DNA of 64,000 nucleotides from Allobrachymonas denitrificans DSM 15123 (GCF_900110225.1 NZ_FOCW01000001.1:1341937-1405936), one strand, 5' to 3'. Counted from the first letter of the stretch, positions 30,191 to 39,873 are shown. Program-made: numbers and translations. Notes: generated from the sequence alone by a model not told the origin.

Positions 30191-31150
30191 TCAGACGCCC
30201 AGCAATTCCTTGCGCGCCTGCGCATACTCGCGCTTGTACTGCTCCACCAGCTCCGCCGCAGGCTGCACCTTGTCGACGGTGCCAATGCCCTGACCGCAAC
30301 CCCAGATATCCTTCCAGGCCTTGGCCGCGCCGCCGCCAAAGTCCATCTTGCTCGGATCGGCTTCCGGCAGGTGCGCCGGATCCAGGCCCGCTGCGCGGAT
30401 GGAAGGCGCCAGATAGTTGCCGTGCACACCGGTGAACAGGTTGGTGTACACCACGTCATCCGAGTTGGAGTCGACGATGCACTGTTTGTAGGCATCGCTG
30501 GCACGCGCCTCGTCGGTCGCGATGAAGGGGCTGCCGATATAGGCAAAATCCGCGCCCATGGCCTGCGCAGCCAGGATGGAGCGGCCGGATGCAATCGAGC
30601 CGCTCAGCGCCAGCGGACCGTCGAACCAGGTACGGATTTCCTGCACCAGCGCAAACGGGCTCTTGGTGCCTGCGTGGCCGCCCGCCCCTGCTGCCACGGC
30701 GATCAGGCCGTCAGCGCCCTTCTCCACCGCCTTGCGCGCAAAGCGGTTGTTGATCACGTCATGCATCACCACACCGCCATAGCTGTGCGCCGCCTGGTTC
30801 ACCTCTTCAACCGCGCCCAGACTGGTGATGATGACAGGCACCTTGTACTTCACGCACAGCGCCATGTCTTCTATCAGGCGCGCATTGCTCTTGTGCACGA
30901 TCTGGTTGATGGCGAACGGTGCTGCCGGCTGATCCGGATGCGCCTGGTCGTGCGCGGCCAGTGCCTCGGTGATCTCGGCCAGCCATTCATCCAGCAGCGA
31001 AGCGGGACGCGCGTTGAGCGCCGGCATGGCGCCGATGATGCCGGCCTTGCACTGCGCAATCACCAGCTTGGGGTTGCTGATGATGAACAGCGGAGAACCG
31101 ATGACGGGGAAAGGCACGCGCGCCAGCGCGCCGGGAAGTGTGCGGCTCAT
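30191..31150 (-). CDS. Nitronate monooxygenase
   Basis: A 319-residue FMN-dependent TIM-barrel enzyme of the NMO (2-nitropropane dioxygenase) family. Visible motifs are the N-terminal FPVIGSPLFIIS, the AGIIGAMP strand, the phosphate-binding AGAGGHAGTKSPFALVQEI segment (about 153-171) and SGSIASGRS. It oxidises alkyl nitronates, such as propionate 3-nitronate, to aldehydes and nitrite. It resembles the class I-type proteins with the GAGGHAG loop. It starts 49 bases behind selD in the same direction; a functional link with selenium metabolism is not apparent. Confidence 0.88.
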   Translation of the reverse strand: MSRTLPGALARVPFPVIGSPLFIISNPKLVIAQCKAGIIGAMPALNARPASLLDEWLAEITEALAAHDQAHPDQPAAPFAINQIVHKSNARLIEDMALCVKYKVPVIITSLGAVEEVNQAAHSYGGVVMHDVINNRFARKAVEKGADGLIAVAAGAGGHAGTKSPFALVQEIRTWFDGPLALSGSIASGRSILAAQAMGADFAYIGSPFIATDEARASDAYKQCIVDSNSDDVVYTNLFTGVHGNYLAPSIRAAGLDPAHLPEADPSKMDFGGGAAKAWKDIWGCGQGIGTVDKVQPAAELVEQYKREYAQARKELLGV

Positions 31151-31199
31151 GAAACTTGTCTCCTGAAATGCTTGTTGGTCTTGCAGGAACCAGACAATA

Positions 31200-32249
31200 T
31201 CACAGAATCGAACGAACGTTCACTTTTGGATCGCCATTTTCCAGCTGGCCAATCACAGCAGCGGCGTCGAAACCGGCCTCGCGGAACACCTGCAGCACGG
31301 CTTCAGCAGCCTCTGCCTTGCAGCTCACCAGCAGGCCACCGGACGTTTGCGGGTCGCACAGGAGCTTCTGCTGCCATTCGGGCGTGCCCTCCGGCAATGT
31401 CACGTCCGCACCATAGCTGGCCCAGTTGCGGGTGGAGGCGCCGGTGGCAATGCCCTGCTGCGCCAGTTGCACCGCTTCCGGAATCATGGGAACGGAAGCG
31501 TAATCCACGCTGGCCGACAGGCCGGAGCCACAACACATTTCCAGCAGGTGGCCCAGCAGGCCAAAGCCCGTCACATCGGTCATCGCATGCACTTCCGGCA
31601 TGGCGGACAGCTGCGCACCAACCCGGTTCAGCTGCGTGGTCAGCTGCACCATGCGCGCATAGCCTTCAGCGCTGAGCAAGTCCTTCTTCAGCGCGGCCGA
31701 GAAAATGCCGATGCCCAGCGGCTTGCCCAGAATCAGCACATCCCCTGCCCTGGCAGCCGCGTTCTTCTTGACCTGATCCGGGTGCACCAGACCCAGCGCC
31801 ACCAGGCCGTAGATGGGCTCGACCACATCGATGGAGTGCCCTCCGGCGATCGGGATGCCGGCCTCGCGGCAGACCGAAGCCCCACCTTCCAGAATGCGGC
31901 CAATGGTTTCCAGCGGCAGCTTGTCCAGCGGCATGCCGACCAGCGCCAGCGCCAGAATCGGCGTGCCGCCCATGGCATAGATGTCGGAAATCGCATTGGT
32001 TGCGGCAATGCGGCCGAAATCGTACGGATCATCCACGATAGGCGTGAAGAAGTCGGTGGTCGCCACCAGCGCCTGCGTATCGTTCAGGCGGTAGACCGCA
32101 GCATCGTCCGAGGCTTCCGTGCCAACCAGCAGTTGCGGAGGGATGATGCCGGCCGGCACCGAAGCCATGATGTCCTGCAGCACGGAGGGTGCAATCTTGC
32201 AGCCGCAGCCGCCACCGTGGGCAAGCGAAGTCAGTTTGGGAAATTCCAT
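31200..32249 (-). CDS. selD: SelD, selenide water dikinase
   Basis: A 349-residue AIR-synthase-fold protein. The N-terminal catalytic loop GGGCGCK carries Cys15, Cys17 and Lys18; the first of the reactive pair is Cys rather than selenocysteine. ATP and metal motifs include SDDAAVYRL and TDVTGFGLLGH. It makes selenophosphate from selenide and ATP. The divergent neighbour is mnmH, which uses selenophosphate, so the pair forms the selenouridine route. No selA/selB or tRNA-Sec is in the window; whether the organism also makes selenoproteins cannot be said. Confidence 0.96.
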   Translation of the reverse strand: MEFPKLTSLAHGGGCGCKIAPSVLQDIMASVPAGIIPPQLLVGTEASDDAAVYRLNDTQALVATTDFFTPIVDDPYDFGRIAATNAISDIYAMGGTPILALALVGMPLDKLPLETIGRILEGGASVCREAGIPIAGGHSIDVVEPIYGLVALGLVHPDQVKKNAAARAGDVLILGKPLGIGIFSAALKKDLLSAEGYARMVQLTTQLNRVGAQLSAMPEVHAMTDVTGFGLLGHLLEMCCGSGLSASVDYASVPMIPEAVQLAQQGIATGASTRNWASYGADVTLPEGTPEWQQKLLCDPQTSGGLLVSCKAEAAEAVLQVFREAGFDAAAVIGQLENGDPKVNVRSIL

Positions 32250-32325
32250 AGCATGTTGACAGTTAGAACTGGATCATCCCGATGATACGTCTTAAGATGA
32301 GGGGTTATCCAAATTACGCCATTCC

Positions 32326-33387
32326 ATGAAGAACAACTGGCTGGTGCCTGCCAACGCGCTCGCAGGCTACGACACGATCATCGACGTACGCACTCCGGCG
32401 GAATTTGCTCTCGACCATATTCCGGGAGCCGTCAATTTCCCCGTGCTGAGCAACGAAGAACGGGTGCGCGTGGGCACCATCTACAAGCAGGTCTCCCCCT
32501 TCGAGGCCAAGAAGATCGGTGCGGCACTCATCTCGCAGAATATCGCTCGCCATCTGCAGGAACACCTGCTCGACAAGCCAAAAGACTGGTGCCCGCTGAT
32601 CTATTGCTGGCGCGGGGGCCAGCGCAGTGGCGCCATGCAGGTCATCTTCCGCCAGATCGGCTGGAATGCCGACCGCATCGAAGGCGGCTACAAGGCCTTC
32701 CGCCACCATGTGATGGTCAACACCGAAGAGCTTGCCAAACGGTTCCGCATGCTCATCATCTGTGGCGCCACCGGCAGTGCCAAGACGCGCATCCTGCAGC
32801 AAATCGAGGCACAGGGCGGCCAGATCCTGGATCTGGAAACGCTGGCAAGCCACAAAGGGTCGGTGCTGGGCAACCTGCCGGATGAACCCCAGCCCAGCCA
32901 GAAAGGCTTCGAGACCAAGGTATGGAAACGCCTGACGGAACTGGACCCGACCCGGCCGGTATTCGTCGAGGCTGAAAGCCGCAAGGTCGGCAATCTGCAC
33001 GTGCCCGAGCCCGTGATCGCAGCCATGCGGGCAAGCCCCTGCCTGGACGTGCGTGCCAGCATGGACGCCCGTGTCGACTTCCTGCTGCGCGACTATCCCT
33101 ATGCCCAGCAGGACAACGCATGGCTGCTGCCCCGCCTGTGGAAGCTGAAAGAGCGCCAGGGCACCAGTGTGATCGAGCACTGGCAGGAGCTGGTGGAACA
33201 GGCGCAGTGGCGCACGCTGGTGCAGGAACTGCTGGAGCTGCATTACGACCCGCTCTACCGCCAATCGCAAGGTCTGAACTACACAGGCAAGCGTCACTGG
33301 CCCACATTCGAGACCAGCGATCTGTCCGACGCCGGCATTGCCGAAGTGGCAGGACGCATGCTGCAGGCGGTGAACGCTGGCCGCTGA
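32326..33387 (+). CDS. mnmH: MnmH/SelU, tRNA 2-selenouridine synthase
   Basis: A 353-residue protein with an N-terminal rhodanese domain (catalytic Cys94 in YCWRGGQRSG) and a P-loop domain. It replaces sulfur by selenium at the wobble 2-thiouridine of tRNA for Lys, Glu and Gln, using selenophosphate, via a geranylated intermediate. The Walker A reads GATGSAKT (147-154), with Ala where Gly normally precedes the Lys. It diverges from selD across 76 bases that must hold both promoters. Followed by a two-way terminator. Confidence 0.93.
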   Translation: MKNNWLVPANALAGYDTIIDVRTPAEFALDHIPGAVNFPVLSNEERVRVGTIYKQVSPFEAKKIGAALISQNIARHLQEHLLDKPKDWCPLIYCWRGGQRSGAMQVIFRQIGWNADRIEGGYKAFRHHVMVNTEELAKRFRMLIICGATGSAKTRILQQIEAQGGQILDLETLASHKGSVLGNLPDEPQPSQKGFETKVWKRLTELDPTRPVFVEAESRKVGNLHVPEPVIAAMRASPCLDVRASMDARVDFLLRDYPYAQQDNAWLLPRLWKLKERQGTSVIEHWQELVEQAQWRTLVQELLELHYDPLYRQSQGLNYTGKRHWPTFETSDLSDAGIAEVAGRMLQAVNAGR

Positions 33388-33477
33388 CACCGAACCCGGA
33401 ATATCCGGCACGCCAGGGGATTCCGCGCCCCGGCATCCCTGCATCCATTGCACTGATACTCCACAGCATTCAGGCAA

Positions 33478-33505
33478 GAAAAAACCGGCCGAAGCCGGTT
33501 TTTCA
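33478..33505. terminator. Bidirectional terminator between mnmH and the acyl-CoA dehydrogenase gene
   Basis: AAAAACCGGC/GCCGGTTTTT with loop CGAA carries A- and T-runs on both sides and serves the two convergent genes. Confidence 0.92.
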
Positions 33506-33551
33506 TGGTCCGATCAGAACCGGCACGCCCGAAAGCATGCCGGATTCAGCA

Positions 33552-35357
33552 TCAGAACGCGTCGACGTTGAACGCGTTGGTAGCGCCGTGGCCCTTCAGG
33601 ATGCTGTAGCCCACTGCAGGCACGCGGCTCAGGATCTGGTCGGCGTAGAAACGCGCCGTCTGGATCTTGTTCTGGTAGAAAGCCGGACCGTAGTCGTCGT
33701 TGCCACCTTCAGCCAGCTTCTGCTCGGAGATCAGCAGCGCACGGGCCATCTGCCAGCCGGACACCAGGTTGCCAGCCAGCATCAGGTAAGGCACGGAACC
33801 GGCAAACACGGCGTTCGGGTCGGACTTGGTGTTGTTGACCACGAAATCCACCACTTCCAGGAAGGACTTGCGGGCGGCCGTCAGGGACTCCAGCATGGCC
33901 TTGGCTGCTTCGGAACCGCTCTGGGCCAGCTGGCCTTCGGTCTGCTCGATCATGCCGGCGATCTTCTTGGCAACGGCGCCGCCGTCACGCACGGTCTTGC
34001 GGCCGACCAGGTCGTTGGCCTGGATGGCAGTCGTACCTTCGTAGATCGTCAGGATCTTGGCATCGCGGTAGTACTGGGCAGCACCGGTTTCCTCGATGAA
34101 GCCCATGCCACCGTGCACCTGCACGCCCAGGCTGGTGGTTTCCAGGCTGGTTTCGGTGCTGTAGCCCTTGATCAGCGGCACCATGAATTCGTACATGGCC
34201 TGGCTGTCGGCAGCGATGGTGGCATCGGGGTGGTTGTGCTCGATGTCATACAGCGAAGCGGCGTAGATGGCCATGGCGCGCGTGCCTTCGGCAGTAGCGC
34301 GCATGGTCAGCAGCATGCGCTTGATGTCCGGGTGGTTGATGATGGCCACCGGAGCCTTGACGGAACCATCCACCGGACGGCTCTGCACGCGCTCGCGGGC
34401 GTAGTTGACGGCGTGCTGGTAGGCACGCTCGGTCACGGCGATACCCTGCACACCCACAGCGTAGCGCGCAGCGTTCATCATGATGAACATGTATTCCAGA
34501 CCACGGTTCTCTTCGCCGACCAAGTAGCCGTTGGCACCGCCGTTGTCACCGAATTGCAGCACGCAGGTGGCGCTGCCCTTGATGCCCAGCTTGTGCTCGA
34601 TGCTCACGCACTGCACGTCGTTGCGGTCGCCAATGCTGCCATCGGCATTCACCATGAACTTCGGCACGACGAACAGGCTGATGCCCTTCACACCCTCCGG
34701 AGCACCGGCCACGCGGGCCAGCACCAGGTGGATGATGTTGTCGGCCATGTCATGCTCACCCCAGGTGATGAAGATCTTGGTACCGAACACCTTGTAGCTG
34801 CCGTCGCCCACGGGCTCGGCACGGCTGCGCACGGCGGCCAGGTCGGAACCGGCCTGGGGCTCGGTCAGGTTCATGGTACCGGTCCACTCGCCGGAAACCA
34901 GCTTGGGCAGGTACTTGTCCTTCAGCTCGTCGGAACCGGCCGTCAGCAGGGCTTCGATGGCGCCGTCGGTCAACATGGGGCACAGCGCGAAGCTGATGTT
35001 GGCCGCGTTGCACATTTCGCCTACGGCAGCGCCGATGGTCTTGGGCAGGTCCTGGCCGCCGTACTGGCCGGGATGCTGCAGGCCTTGCCAGCCGCCTTCC
35101 ACGTACTGCTTGTAGGCTTCCTTGAAGCCGGCTGCGGCAGTCACCACGCCATCCTTCCAGGTGGAGGGATTCTTGTCGCCCTGGAAGTTGATCGGAGCGA
35201 TCACGTCCTGCACCAGGTTGGCGGCTTCCTGCAGAACGGCCTGCGCGGTTTCCATACCGGCATCTGCGTAAGCGGGCACGTCCTGTGCCAGCTTGTCCAG
35301 ATCTGCCAGATATTGCATGTCGAACAGCATGTCTTGCACGGGTGCGATAAAGCTCAT
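33552..35357 (-). CDS. Acyl-CoA dehydrogenase, long form with C-terminal extra domain
   Basis: A 601-residue FAD-dependent dehydrogenase. The N-terminal helical domain is followed by the beta domain with TGTMNLTEPQAGSDL and FGTKIFITWGEHDM, then the C-terminal helical domain with GVQVHGGMGFIEETGAAQYYRDAKI and TIYEGTTAIQANDL; the likely base is the Glu of YEGTT. An additional C-terminal helical region (about 470-601) marks the branch with DmdC-type and aromatic or medium/long-chain acyl-CoA enzymes. It removes two hydrogens from acyl-CoA and passes electrons to ETF, encoded right behind it on the same strand (etfA, etfB). Exact substrate is unknown. Confidence 0.9.
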   Translation of the reverse strand: MSFIAPVQDMLFDMQYLADLDKLAQDVPAYADAGMETAQAVLQEAANLVQDVIAPINFQGDKNPSTWKDGVVTAAAGFKEAYKQYVEGGWQGLQHPGQYGGQDLPKTIGAAVGEMCNAANISFALCPMLTDGAIEALLTAGSDELKDKYLPKLVSGEWTGTMNLTEPQAGSDLAAVRSRAEPVGDGSYKVFGTKIFITWGEHDMADNIIHLVLARVAGAPEGVKGISLFVVPKFMVNADGSIGDRNDVQCVSIEHKLGIKGSATCVLQFGDNGGANGYLVGEENRGLEYMFIMMNAARYAVGVQGIAVTERAYQHAVNYARERVQSRPVDGSVKAPVAIINHPDIKRMLLTMRATAEGTRAMAIYAASLYDIEHNHPDATIAADSQAMYEFMVPLIKGYSTETSLETTSLGVQVHGGMGFIEETGAAQYYRDAKILTIYEGTTAIQANDLVGRKTVRDGGAVAKKIAGMIEQTEGQLAQSGSEAAKAMLESLTAARKSFLEVVDFVVNNTKSDPNAVFAGSVPYLMLAGNLVSGWQMARALLISEQKLAEGGNDDYGPAFYQNKIQTARFYADQILSRVPAVGYSILKGHGATNAFNVDAF

Positions 35358-35479
35358 CAGGAACTCCTTGAGTTGTTGAAATAGTTATGCGGGTTTACGA
35401 GGACCGCTGAAATGCAACAGCCGTCCAGCTGCTTTACGGCAGAAGAACGGCTGCTTGGTCGTAGTGTACTACGCCGATA

Positions 35480-36412
35480 TTATAGGGCTTTGACAAGCTC
35501 CGGAACGGCGTTGAACAGGTCGGCTTCCAGTGCGTAATCTGCCACGGCAAAGATCGGGGCTTCCGGATCCTTGTTGATGGCCACGATCACCTTGCTGTCC
35601 TTCATGCCTGCCAGGTGCTGGATGGCACCGGAAATGCCGCAGGCGATGTACAGCTCGGGCGCCACGATCTTGCCGGTCTGGCCGACCTGCAGATCGTTGG
35701 GAGCGTAGCCGGCGTCCACGGCAGCGCGGCTGGCACCGATGGCGGCGTTCAGCTTGTCTGCCAGCGGGGTCAGCACGGACTGGAACTGCTCTTCGCTGCC
35801 CAGCGCACGGCCACCGGCCACGATGATCTTGGCGGCGGTCAGGTCGGGGCGATCGGACTTGGTCATTTCGCGGCCGACGAAGCTGGACTTGCCGGAATCA
35901 GCCACGGCAGCCACGCTCTCGACAGCAGCGCTGCCGCCGGTGGCAGCAGCGGCGTCAAAGCCGGTGGCACGCACGGTGATGACCTTGGTGGCATCGGTGC
36001 TCTGCACGGTGGCCATGGCGTTGCCGGCGTAGATCGGACGCTCGAAGGTGTCGGCGCTTTCGACCTTGGTGATTTCGCTGATCTGGGCCACGTCCAGCTT
36101 GGCAGCAACGCGCGGAGCGACGTTCTTGCCGGAAGCGGTAGCCGGGAACAGGATGTGGCTGTAGTTGCCAGCCACGGCCAGCACCTGGGCAGCCAGGTTT
36201 TCGGCCAGGCCGTTGGCCACGGAGTCACCGTCGGCGTGCAGCACCTTGCTGACGCCAGCGATCTGGGCAGCAGCCTGTGCAGCGGCAGCAGCGTTGCTGC
36301 CTGCCACCAGCACGTGCACGTCGCCGCCGCACTGGGCAGCAGCAGTCACGGTGTTGAGGGTGGCGGCCTTGATGGAAGCGTTGTCGTGTTCAGCAATCAC
36401 GAGTGCGGTCAT
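35480..36412 (-). CDS. etfA: Electron transfer flavoprotein, alpha subunit
   Basis: A 310-residue protein. The C-terminal FAD-binding domain shows the [21 protein letters not shown] segment and the [27 protein letters not shown] signature, ending [13 protein letters not shown]. It carries electrons from acyl-CoA dehydrogenases to ETF-ubiquinone oxidoreductase. It lies 30 bases behind etfB in one operon, with AGGAGA before the ATG. The acyl-CoA dehydrogenase follows on the same strand and may be co-transcribed. Confidence 0.97.
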   Translation of the reverse strand: MTALVIAEHDNASIKAATLNTVTAAAQCGGDVHVLVAGSNAAAAAQAAAQIAGVSKVLHADGDSVANGLAENLAAQVLAVAGNYSHILFPATASGKNVAPRVAAKLDVAQISEITKVESADTFERPIYAGNAMATVQSTDATKVITVRATGFDAAAATGGSAAVESVAAVADSGKSSFVGREMTKSDRPDLTAAKIIVAGGRALGSEEQFQSVLTPLADKLNAAIGASRAAVDAGYAPNDLQVGQTGKIVAPELYIACGISGAIQHLAGMKDSKVIVAINKDPEAPIFAVADYALEADLFNAVPELVKAL

Positions 36413-36442
36413 GGGGTATCTCCTGGAATCTTGTTGTGGTGT

Positions 36443-37192
36443 TTAGAGGACTTTGGCGGTGTTCTTCAGCTTGTCCACCAGCGTAGCCACATCGGGCACC
36501 TTGATGCCGGCGCTGCGTGCAGCAGGCTCGGACACCTTCACGGTCTTCAGGCGCGGAGCCACGTCGACACCCAGCTCTTCAGGCTTCAGGGTGTCGATCG
36601 GCTTTTTCTTGGCCTTCATGATGTTGGGCAGCGTGACGTAGCGCGGCTCGTTCAGGCGCAGGTCGGCAGTGACCACAGCCGGCAGGCTCACGTTCAGGGT
36701 TTCCAGGCCGCCGTCGACTTCGCGGGTCACGGTTGCCTTGCCGTCGGCGATTTCCACCTTGCTGGCGAATGCCACCTGGGGCAGGTCAGCCAGGGCAGCC
36801 AGCATCTGGCCGGTCTGGTTGGCATCGTCGTCGATGGCCTGCTTGCCCAGGATGATCAGCTGGGCCTGTTCCTTGTCCTGCACGGCCTTAAGCAGCTTGG
36901 CGACAGCCAGCGGCTGCAGCTCTTCGCCGGTTTCGACCAGAATGCCGCGATCGGCACCGATGGCCATGGCCGTGCGCAGGGTTTCCTGGCACTGGGTGGG
37001 GCCGCAGGACACGGCGACCACTTCAGTCACAACACCCTTTTCCTTCAGGCGCACCGCTTCTTCCACGGCGATTTCGTCAAAGGGGTTCATGCTCATCTTG
37101 ACGTTAGCAATGTCCACGCCGGTGTTGTCCGACTTGACGCGGACCTTGACGTTGTAATCCACCACGCGCTTGACAGCGACCAATGCTTTCAT
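36443..37192 (-). CDS. etfB: Electron transfer flavoprotein, beta subunit
   Basis: The ATG at 37192 (249 residues) has a strong AGGAGATAA ahead of it; upstream codons in the same frame are not conserved. The protein opens [19 protein letters not shown] and contains [16 protein letters not shown] and the adenine-binding [23 protein letters not shown] signature. It forms the ETF heterodimer with the EtfA encoded next. A 16-bp palindrome about 80 bases upstream is the likely control site. Confidence 0.97.
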   Translation of the reverse strand: MKALVAVKRVVDYNVKVRVKSDNTGVDIANVKMSMNPFDEIAVEEAVRLKEKGVVTEVVAVSCGPTQCQETLRTAMAIGADRGILVETGEELQPLAVAKLLKAVQDKEQAQLIILGKQAIDDDANQTGQMLAALADLPQVAFASKVEIADGKATVTREVDGGLETLNVSLPAVVTADLRLNEPRYVTLPNIMKAKKKPIDTLKPEELGVDVAPRLKTVKVSEPAARSAGIKVPDVATLVDKLKNTAKVL

Positions 37193-37271
37193 GAAGTTAT
37201 CTCCTGAGGGGTGTGTTGATATTTTCGAAAACTCGTGTGCAAGACATGAGCATCTTATCGCGTTATATCCA

Positions 37272-37287
37272 TTGACGTATACGTCAA
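37272..37287 (-). promoter_or_regulatory. 16-bp perfect palindrome, candidate operator of etfBA
   Basis: TTGACGTATACGTCAA is its own reverse complement. It sits 80 bases before the etfB start in a short AT-rich gap. From memory it resembles operators of the MerR-type regulator LiuR, which controls branched-chain amino acid and fatty acid breakdown in proteobacteria. The regulator identity is inference. Confidence 0.6.
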
Positions 37288-37398
37288 CTAACAAGCATTT
37301 TACGTTGAATTTCCGCGACTTGTATCAGAGAAAATAGAACGATCGTGCTTTTCATTAGTATACAAGGTTCCGGCCCGCGTCTGCGTGCAACCGGCCCC

Positions 37399-38748
37399 CT
37401 ATTGTGCTGCATGCGGCTGAAGCGTCCCCGCATGGCCCGATGCGGCCGCCGCCGGGCCACCTTCCGGACCCAGGTGATGTACCACCCGTTGCGGGAACGG
37501 AATGTCGATGCCGTGCGTGCGCAGCGACTGCAGGATCTGCTTGTTGATCTCCGAGCGCAGCAGGCCGGAGCCGTTTTCAGGATCGCGGATCCAGAAACCG
37601 AGGCGGAATTCCAGCCCGTCGGCACCAAAGTTCTCCAGGTTCGCTGACGGTTGCGGCTCGCGCAACACACGGGGTTGCCCAAGCGCAGCTTCGACCAGCA
37701 GGCGCTGCACCAGATCCACGTCGCTGTCATAGGCCACTGCCACGGCCGTGGACAGCCACACCTGACGGTCTGCCAGCGAGTTGTTCTCCACGCGCTGCGT
37801 GACCAGAGCCTCGTTCGGCAGAATGGCTTCGACGCCGGTCAGCGAACGGATCAGCGTATAGCGCGCAGTGATGTCCGAGATACGGCCCTCGAAACCGTCC
37901 ACCTTGACCGTGTCACCAATGCGGATGCTGCGTTCTGCCAGGATGACGAAGCCGCTGACATAGTTGGCAGCCAGCTTCTGCAGGCCCAGGCCAATGCCGA
38001 CGCCAAGCGCACCGCTGAACACCGACAGCGCAGTCAGGTCGATGCCGGCAATCGACAGCGAGACGATGACACCCACGATCATCAGGATCGCGCGCAGCAC
38101 GTTGCTCAGGATCTTGCGCAGCGACAGCCTGCTGCCAGTCGCATTGCGCATGAGCTGACGCTCTACCAGCGCAGAGAGCCACAAGGCCAGCAGCAGCGTC
38201 ACGCCGACCATCAGCGCGCCTTCGAGCAGCGAGCGTGCATCGAACTGGCTGCTGCCCAGCTTGAAGCTGATTCCCTCCAGCTGCTCCAGAAACACCGGCA
38301 GAATGCCGCTGACCCAGAGCACCATGCCCAGCCAGATCATCCAGGAACCGCGCCGCTCGAGCGTGCGCACCCAGCGGGCTTCGTGGAAGGCGGCACGCAG
38401 GATCTTGGCGCCAAGGCGGATCAGGACCAGTGCCACCAGCACCGGCAGTGCCACGCGAAACAGCGAATAGCGCAGCGGGACATCCAGCACATAGGGTGCA
38501 ACATTGGCCAGCAGCAGCCACAGCGCGGGGAACAGTACGCCGTCGAAGTCGCGGCGCCCGAAAATCACGGAAAGATGACGGTCTTCCTCGCTGGCCTTGC
38601 CCAGGAACAGCCTGCGGCCGACATGGGTAAGCAGCAGCGCCAGCACACCGGCCAGCGCGATGGCACCCAACTGCATCAGCGTCTCGGGGCGCGAAATGGT
38701 GCCATACCATTCGATCCAGTCATCAAAATTCAGGCTCGTGATGCCCAT
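37399..38748 (-). CDS. MscS-type mechanosensitive channel protein
   Basis: The start is ATG 38748 (449 residues), preceded by AAAGGA. Five or six hydrophobic segments fill the first 270 residues; the pore helix region reads SVFSGALGVGIGLGLQKLAANYVSGF (about residues 248-273), rich in Gly and Ala as in MscS. A soluble MscS beta domain follows (SIRIGDTVKVDGFEGRISDI, LPNEALVTQRVENNS) and an alpha/beta domain ends near HGIDIPFPQRVVHHL. Such channels open on membrane stretch to release solutes during osmotic downshock. The extra N-terminal helices place it with the larger MscS-like proteins. Confidence 0.92.
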   Translation of the reverse strand: MGITSLNFDDWIEWYGTISRPETLMQLGAIALAGVLALLLTHVGRRLFLGKASEEDRHLSVIFGRRDFDGVLFPALWLLLANVAPYVLDVPLRYSLFRVALPVLVALVLIRLGAKILRAAFHEARWVRTLERRGSWMIWLGMVLWVSGILPVFLEQLEGISFKLGSSQFDARSLLEGALMVGVTLLLALWLSALVERQLMRNATGSRLSLRKILSNVLRAILMIVGVIVSLSIAGIDLTALSVFSGALGVGIGLGLQKLAANYVSGFVILAERSIRIGDTVKVDGFEGRISDITARYTLIRSLTGVEAILPNEALVTQRVENNSLADRQVWLSTAVAVAYDSDVDLVQRLLVEAALGQPRVLREPQPSANLENFGADGLEFRLGFWIRDPENGSGLLRSEINKQILQSLRTHGIDIPFPQRVVHHLGPEGGPAAAASGHAGTLQPHAAQ

Positions 38749-38821
38749 TGTGTCCTTTCCAGTCCGTCGGCAAACGGACATTCTGGCACAGGCGCCCTTC
38801 CCTGCTGAGGGGTACAGACGC

Positions 38822-38845
38822 AAAAAAGCCGGGACAAGCCCGGCC
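38822..38845 (-). terminator. Terminator of the deacetylase gene
   Basis: GCCGGG/CCCGGC with a 5-base loop is followed on the minus strand by six T. Confidence 0.85.
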
Positions 38846-38869
38846 TGATTTGCAGCATGCTGGCGGGAC

Positions 38870-39826
38870 TCAGACGTCGGCCAGAACGCGCAGGTGCGCC
38901 TCGACGCTGCGTGCCAGCGAGCTGAGGTTGTAGCCGCCCTCGAGACAGCTCACGATGCGGCCTTCGCAGTGGCGCTTGGCGACATCCTTGATGCGCTGCG
39001 TCATCCACTGGTAGTCGGCCTCGACCAGACCGAGCTGGCCCATGTCGTCCTCGCGGTGAGCGTCGAAGCCGGCGCTGATGAAGATCAACTGGGGCTTGAA
39101 TTCGTCCAGACGCGGAATCCACATGGCATCAACCAGTTCGCGAATGTCCATGCCCTTGGTGTAGGCCGGCACCGGCACGTTGACCAGGTTGTCATCGTGG
39201 CGCAGCGGCCAGTCTTCGGGGTAGAACGGATGCTGGAAGTAGCTCAGCATCAGGATGCGTTCATCGCCGGCCACGATGTCTTCGGTGCCGTTGCCGTGGT
39301 GCACGTCAAAGTCGATGATGGCGACACGCTCCAGACCATGGCGCGCCACGGCGTACTTGGCAGCGATGGCCACGTTGTTGAAGAAGCAGAAGCCCATGGC
39401 GCGGTTGCCGCAGGCATGGTGTCCGGGCGGACGCACGCAGCAGAAGGCGTTCTCGAGTTCGCCGGCCAGCACGGCATCCGTGGCTTCCACCGCTGCGCCT
39501 GCGGCCAGCAGCGCGGCGCGGTAGGTCTTGCTGTTCATGGACGTGTCGGTGTCGAGCGAAAAGTGCTGGGAGGAGCCCGCGGCAACGTCGTCCTCTTCCA
39601 GCCAGTCGCTCATGCCGCGGATGGCGGCGATGTGCAGACGACGGTGTGCCAGCTTGATCTCGGCCAGGTTGGCCTCGCCAGGGGTGCGGCGATCCAGCGC
39701 GTCGGCCACGCCGGTAATGAGCAGGCGGTCTTCAATCGCATCGATGCGTTCGGGGCATTCGGGATGGCCTGCGCCCATGTTGTGCAGCTTGCAGTCCGAA
39801 TGAATGTAGTAGCCAGTGGCGCCCAT
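38870..39826 (-). CDS. Histone deacetylase family (zinc amidohydrolase) protein
   Basis: The start is ATG 39826 (318 residues) with GGAGA upstream. HDAC-fold signatures appear in order: GHPECPERI, the RPPGHHA active-site pair of His (about 132-138), FNNVAIAAKYA, IDFDVHHGNGTEDI (zinc-binding Asp and His), FISAGFDAH with the second zinc Asp, and CLEGGYNLSSLA. Bacterial members deacetylate acetylpolyamines or acetylated proteins and carry catalytic zinc. The substrate is not determinable. It is divergent from mltB, with an inverted repeat in the shared gap. Confidence 0.93.
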   Translation of the reverse strand: MGATGYYIHSDCKLHNMGAGHPECPERIDAIEDRLLITGVADALDRRTPGEANLAEIKLAHRRLHIAAIRGMSDWLEEDDVAAGSSQHFSLDTDTSMNSKTYRAALLAAGAAVEATDAVLAGELENAFCCVRPPGHHACGNRAMGFCFFNNVAIAAKYAVARHGLERVAIIDFDVHHGNGTEDIVAGDERILMLSYFQHPFYPEDWPLRHDDNLVNVPVPAYTKGMDIRELVDAMWIPRLDEFKPQLIFISAGFDAHREDDMGQLGLVEADYQWMTQRIKDVAKRHCEGRIVSCLEGGYNLSSLARSVEAHLRVLADV

Positions 39827-39858
39827 TCTTTTTGTCTCCAGAGTGTCAATTATTATGA

Positions 39859-39873
39859 TTACAAAGTGTAATG
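39859..39873. promoter_or_regulatory. Inverted repeat in the deacetylase/mltB divergent gap
   Basis: ATTACA-AAG-TGTAAT is a 6-3-6 inverted repeat placed 33 bases upstream of the deacetylase start. It could be an operator; no cognate regulator is evident. Confidence 0.4.

Noticed and set aside
33120..35384. A 754-residue plus-strand frame opposite the acyl-CoA dehydrogenase
   Set aside because: Shadow frame: the minus-strand enzyme is full-length with all its motifs.
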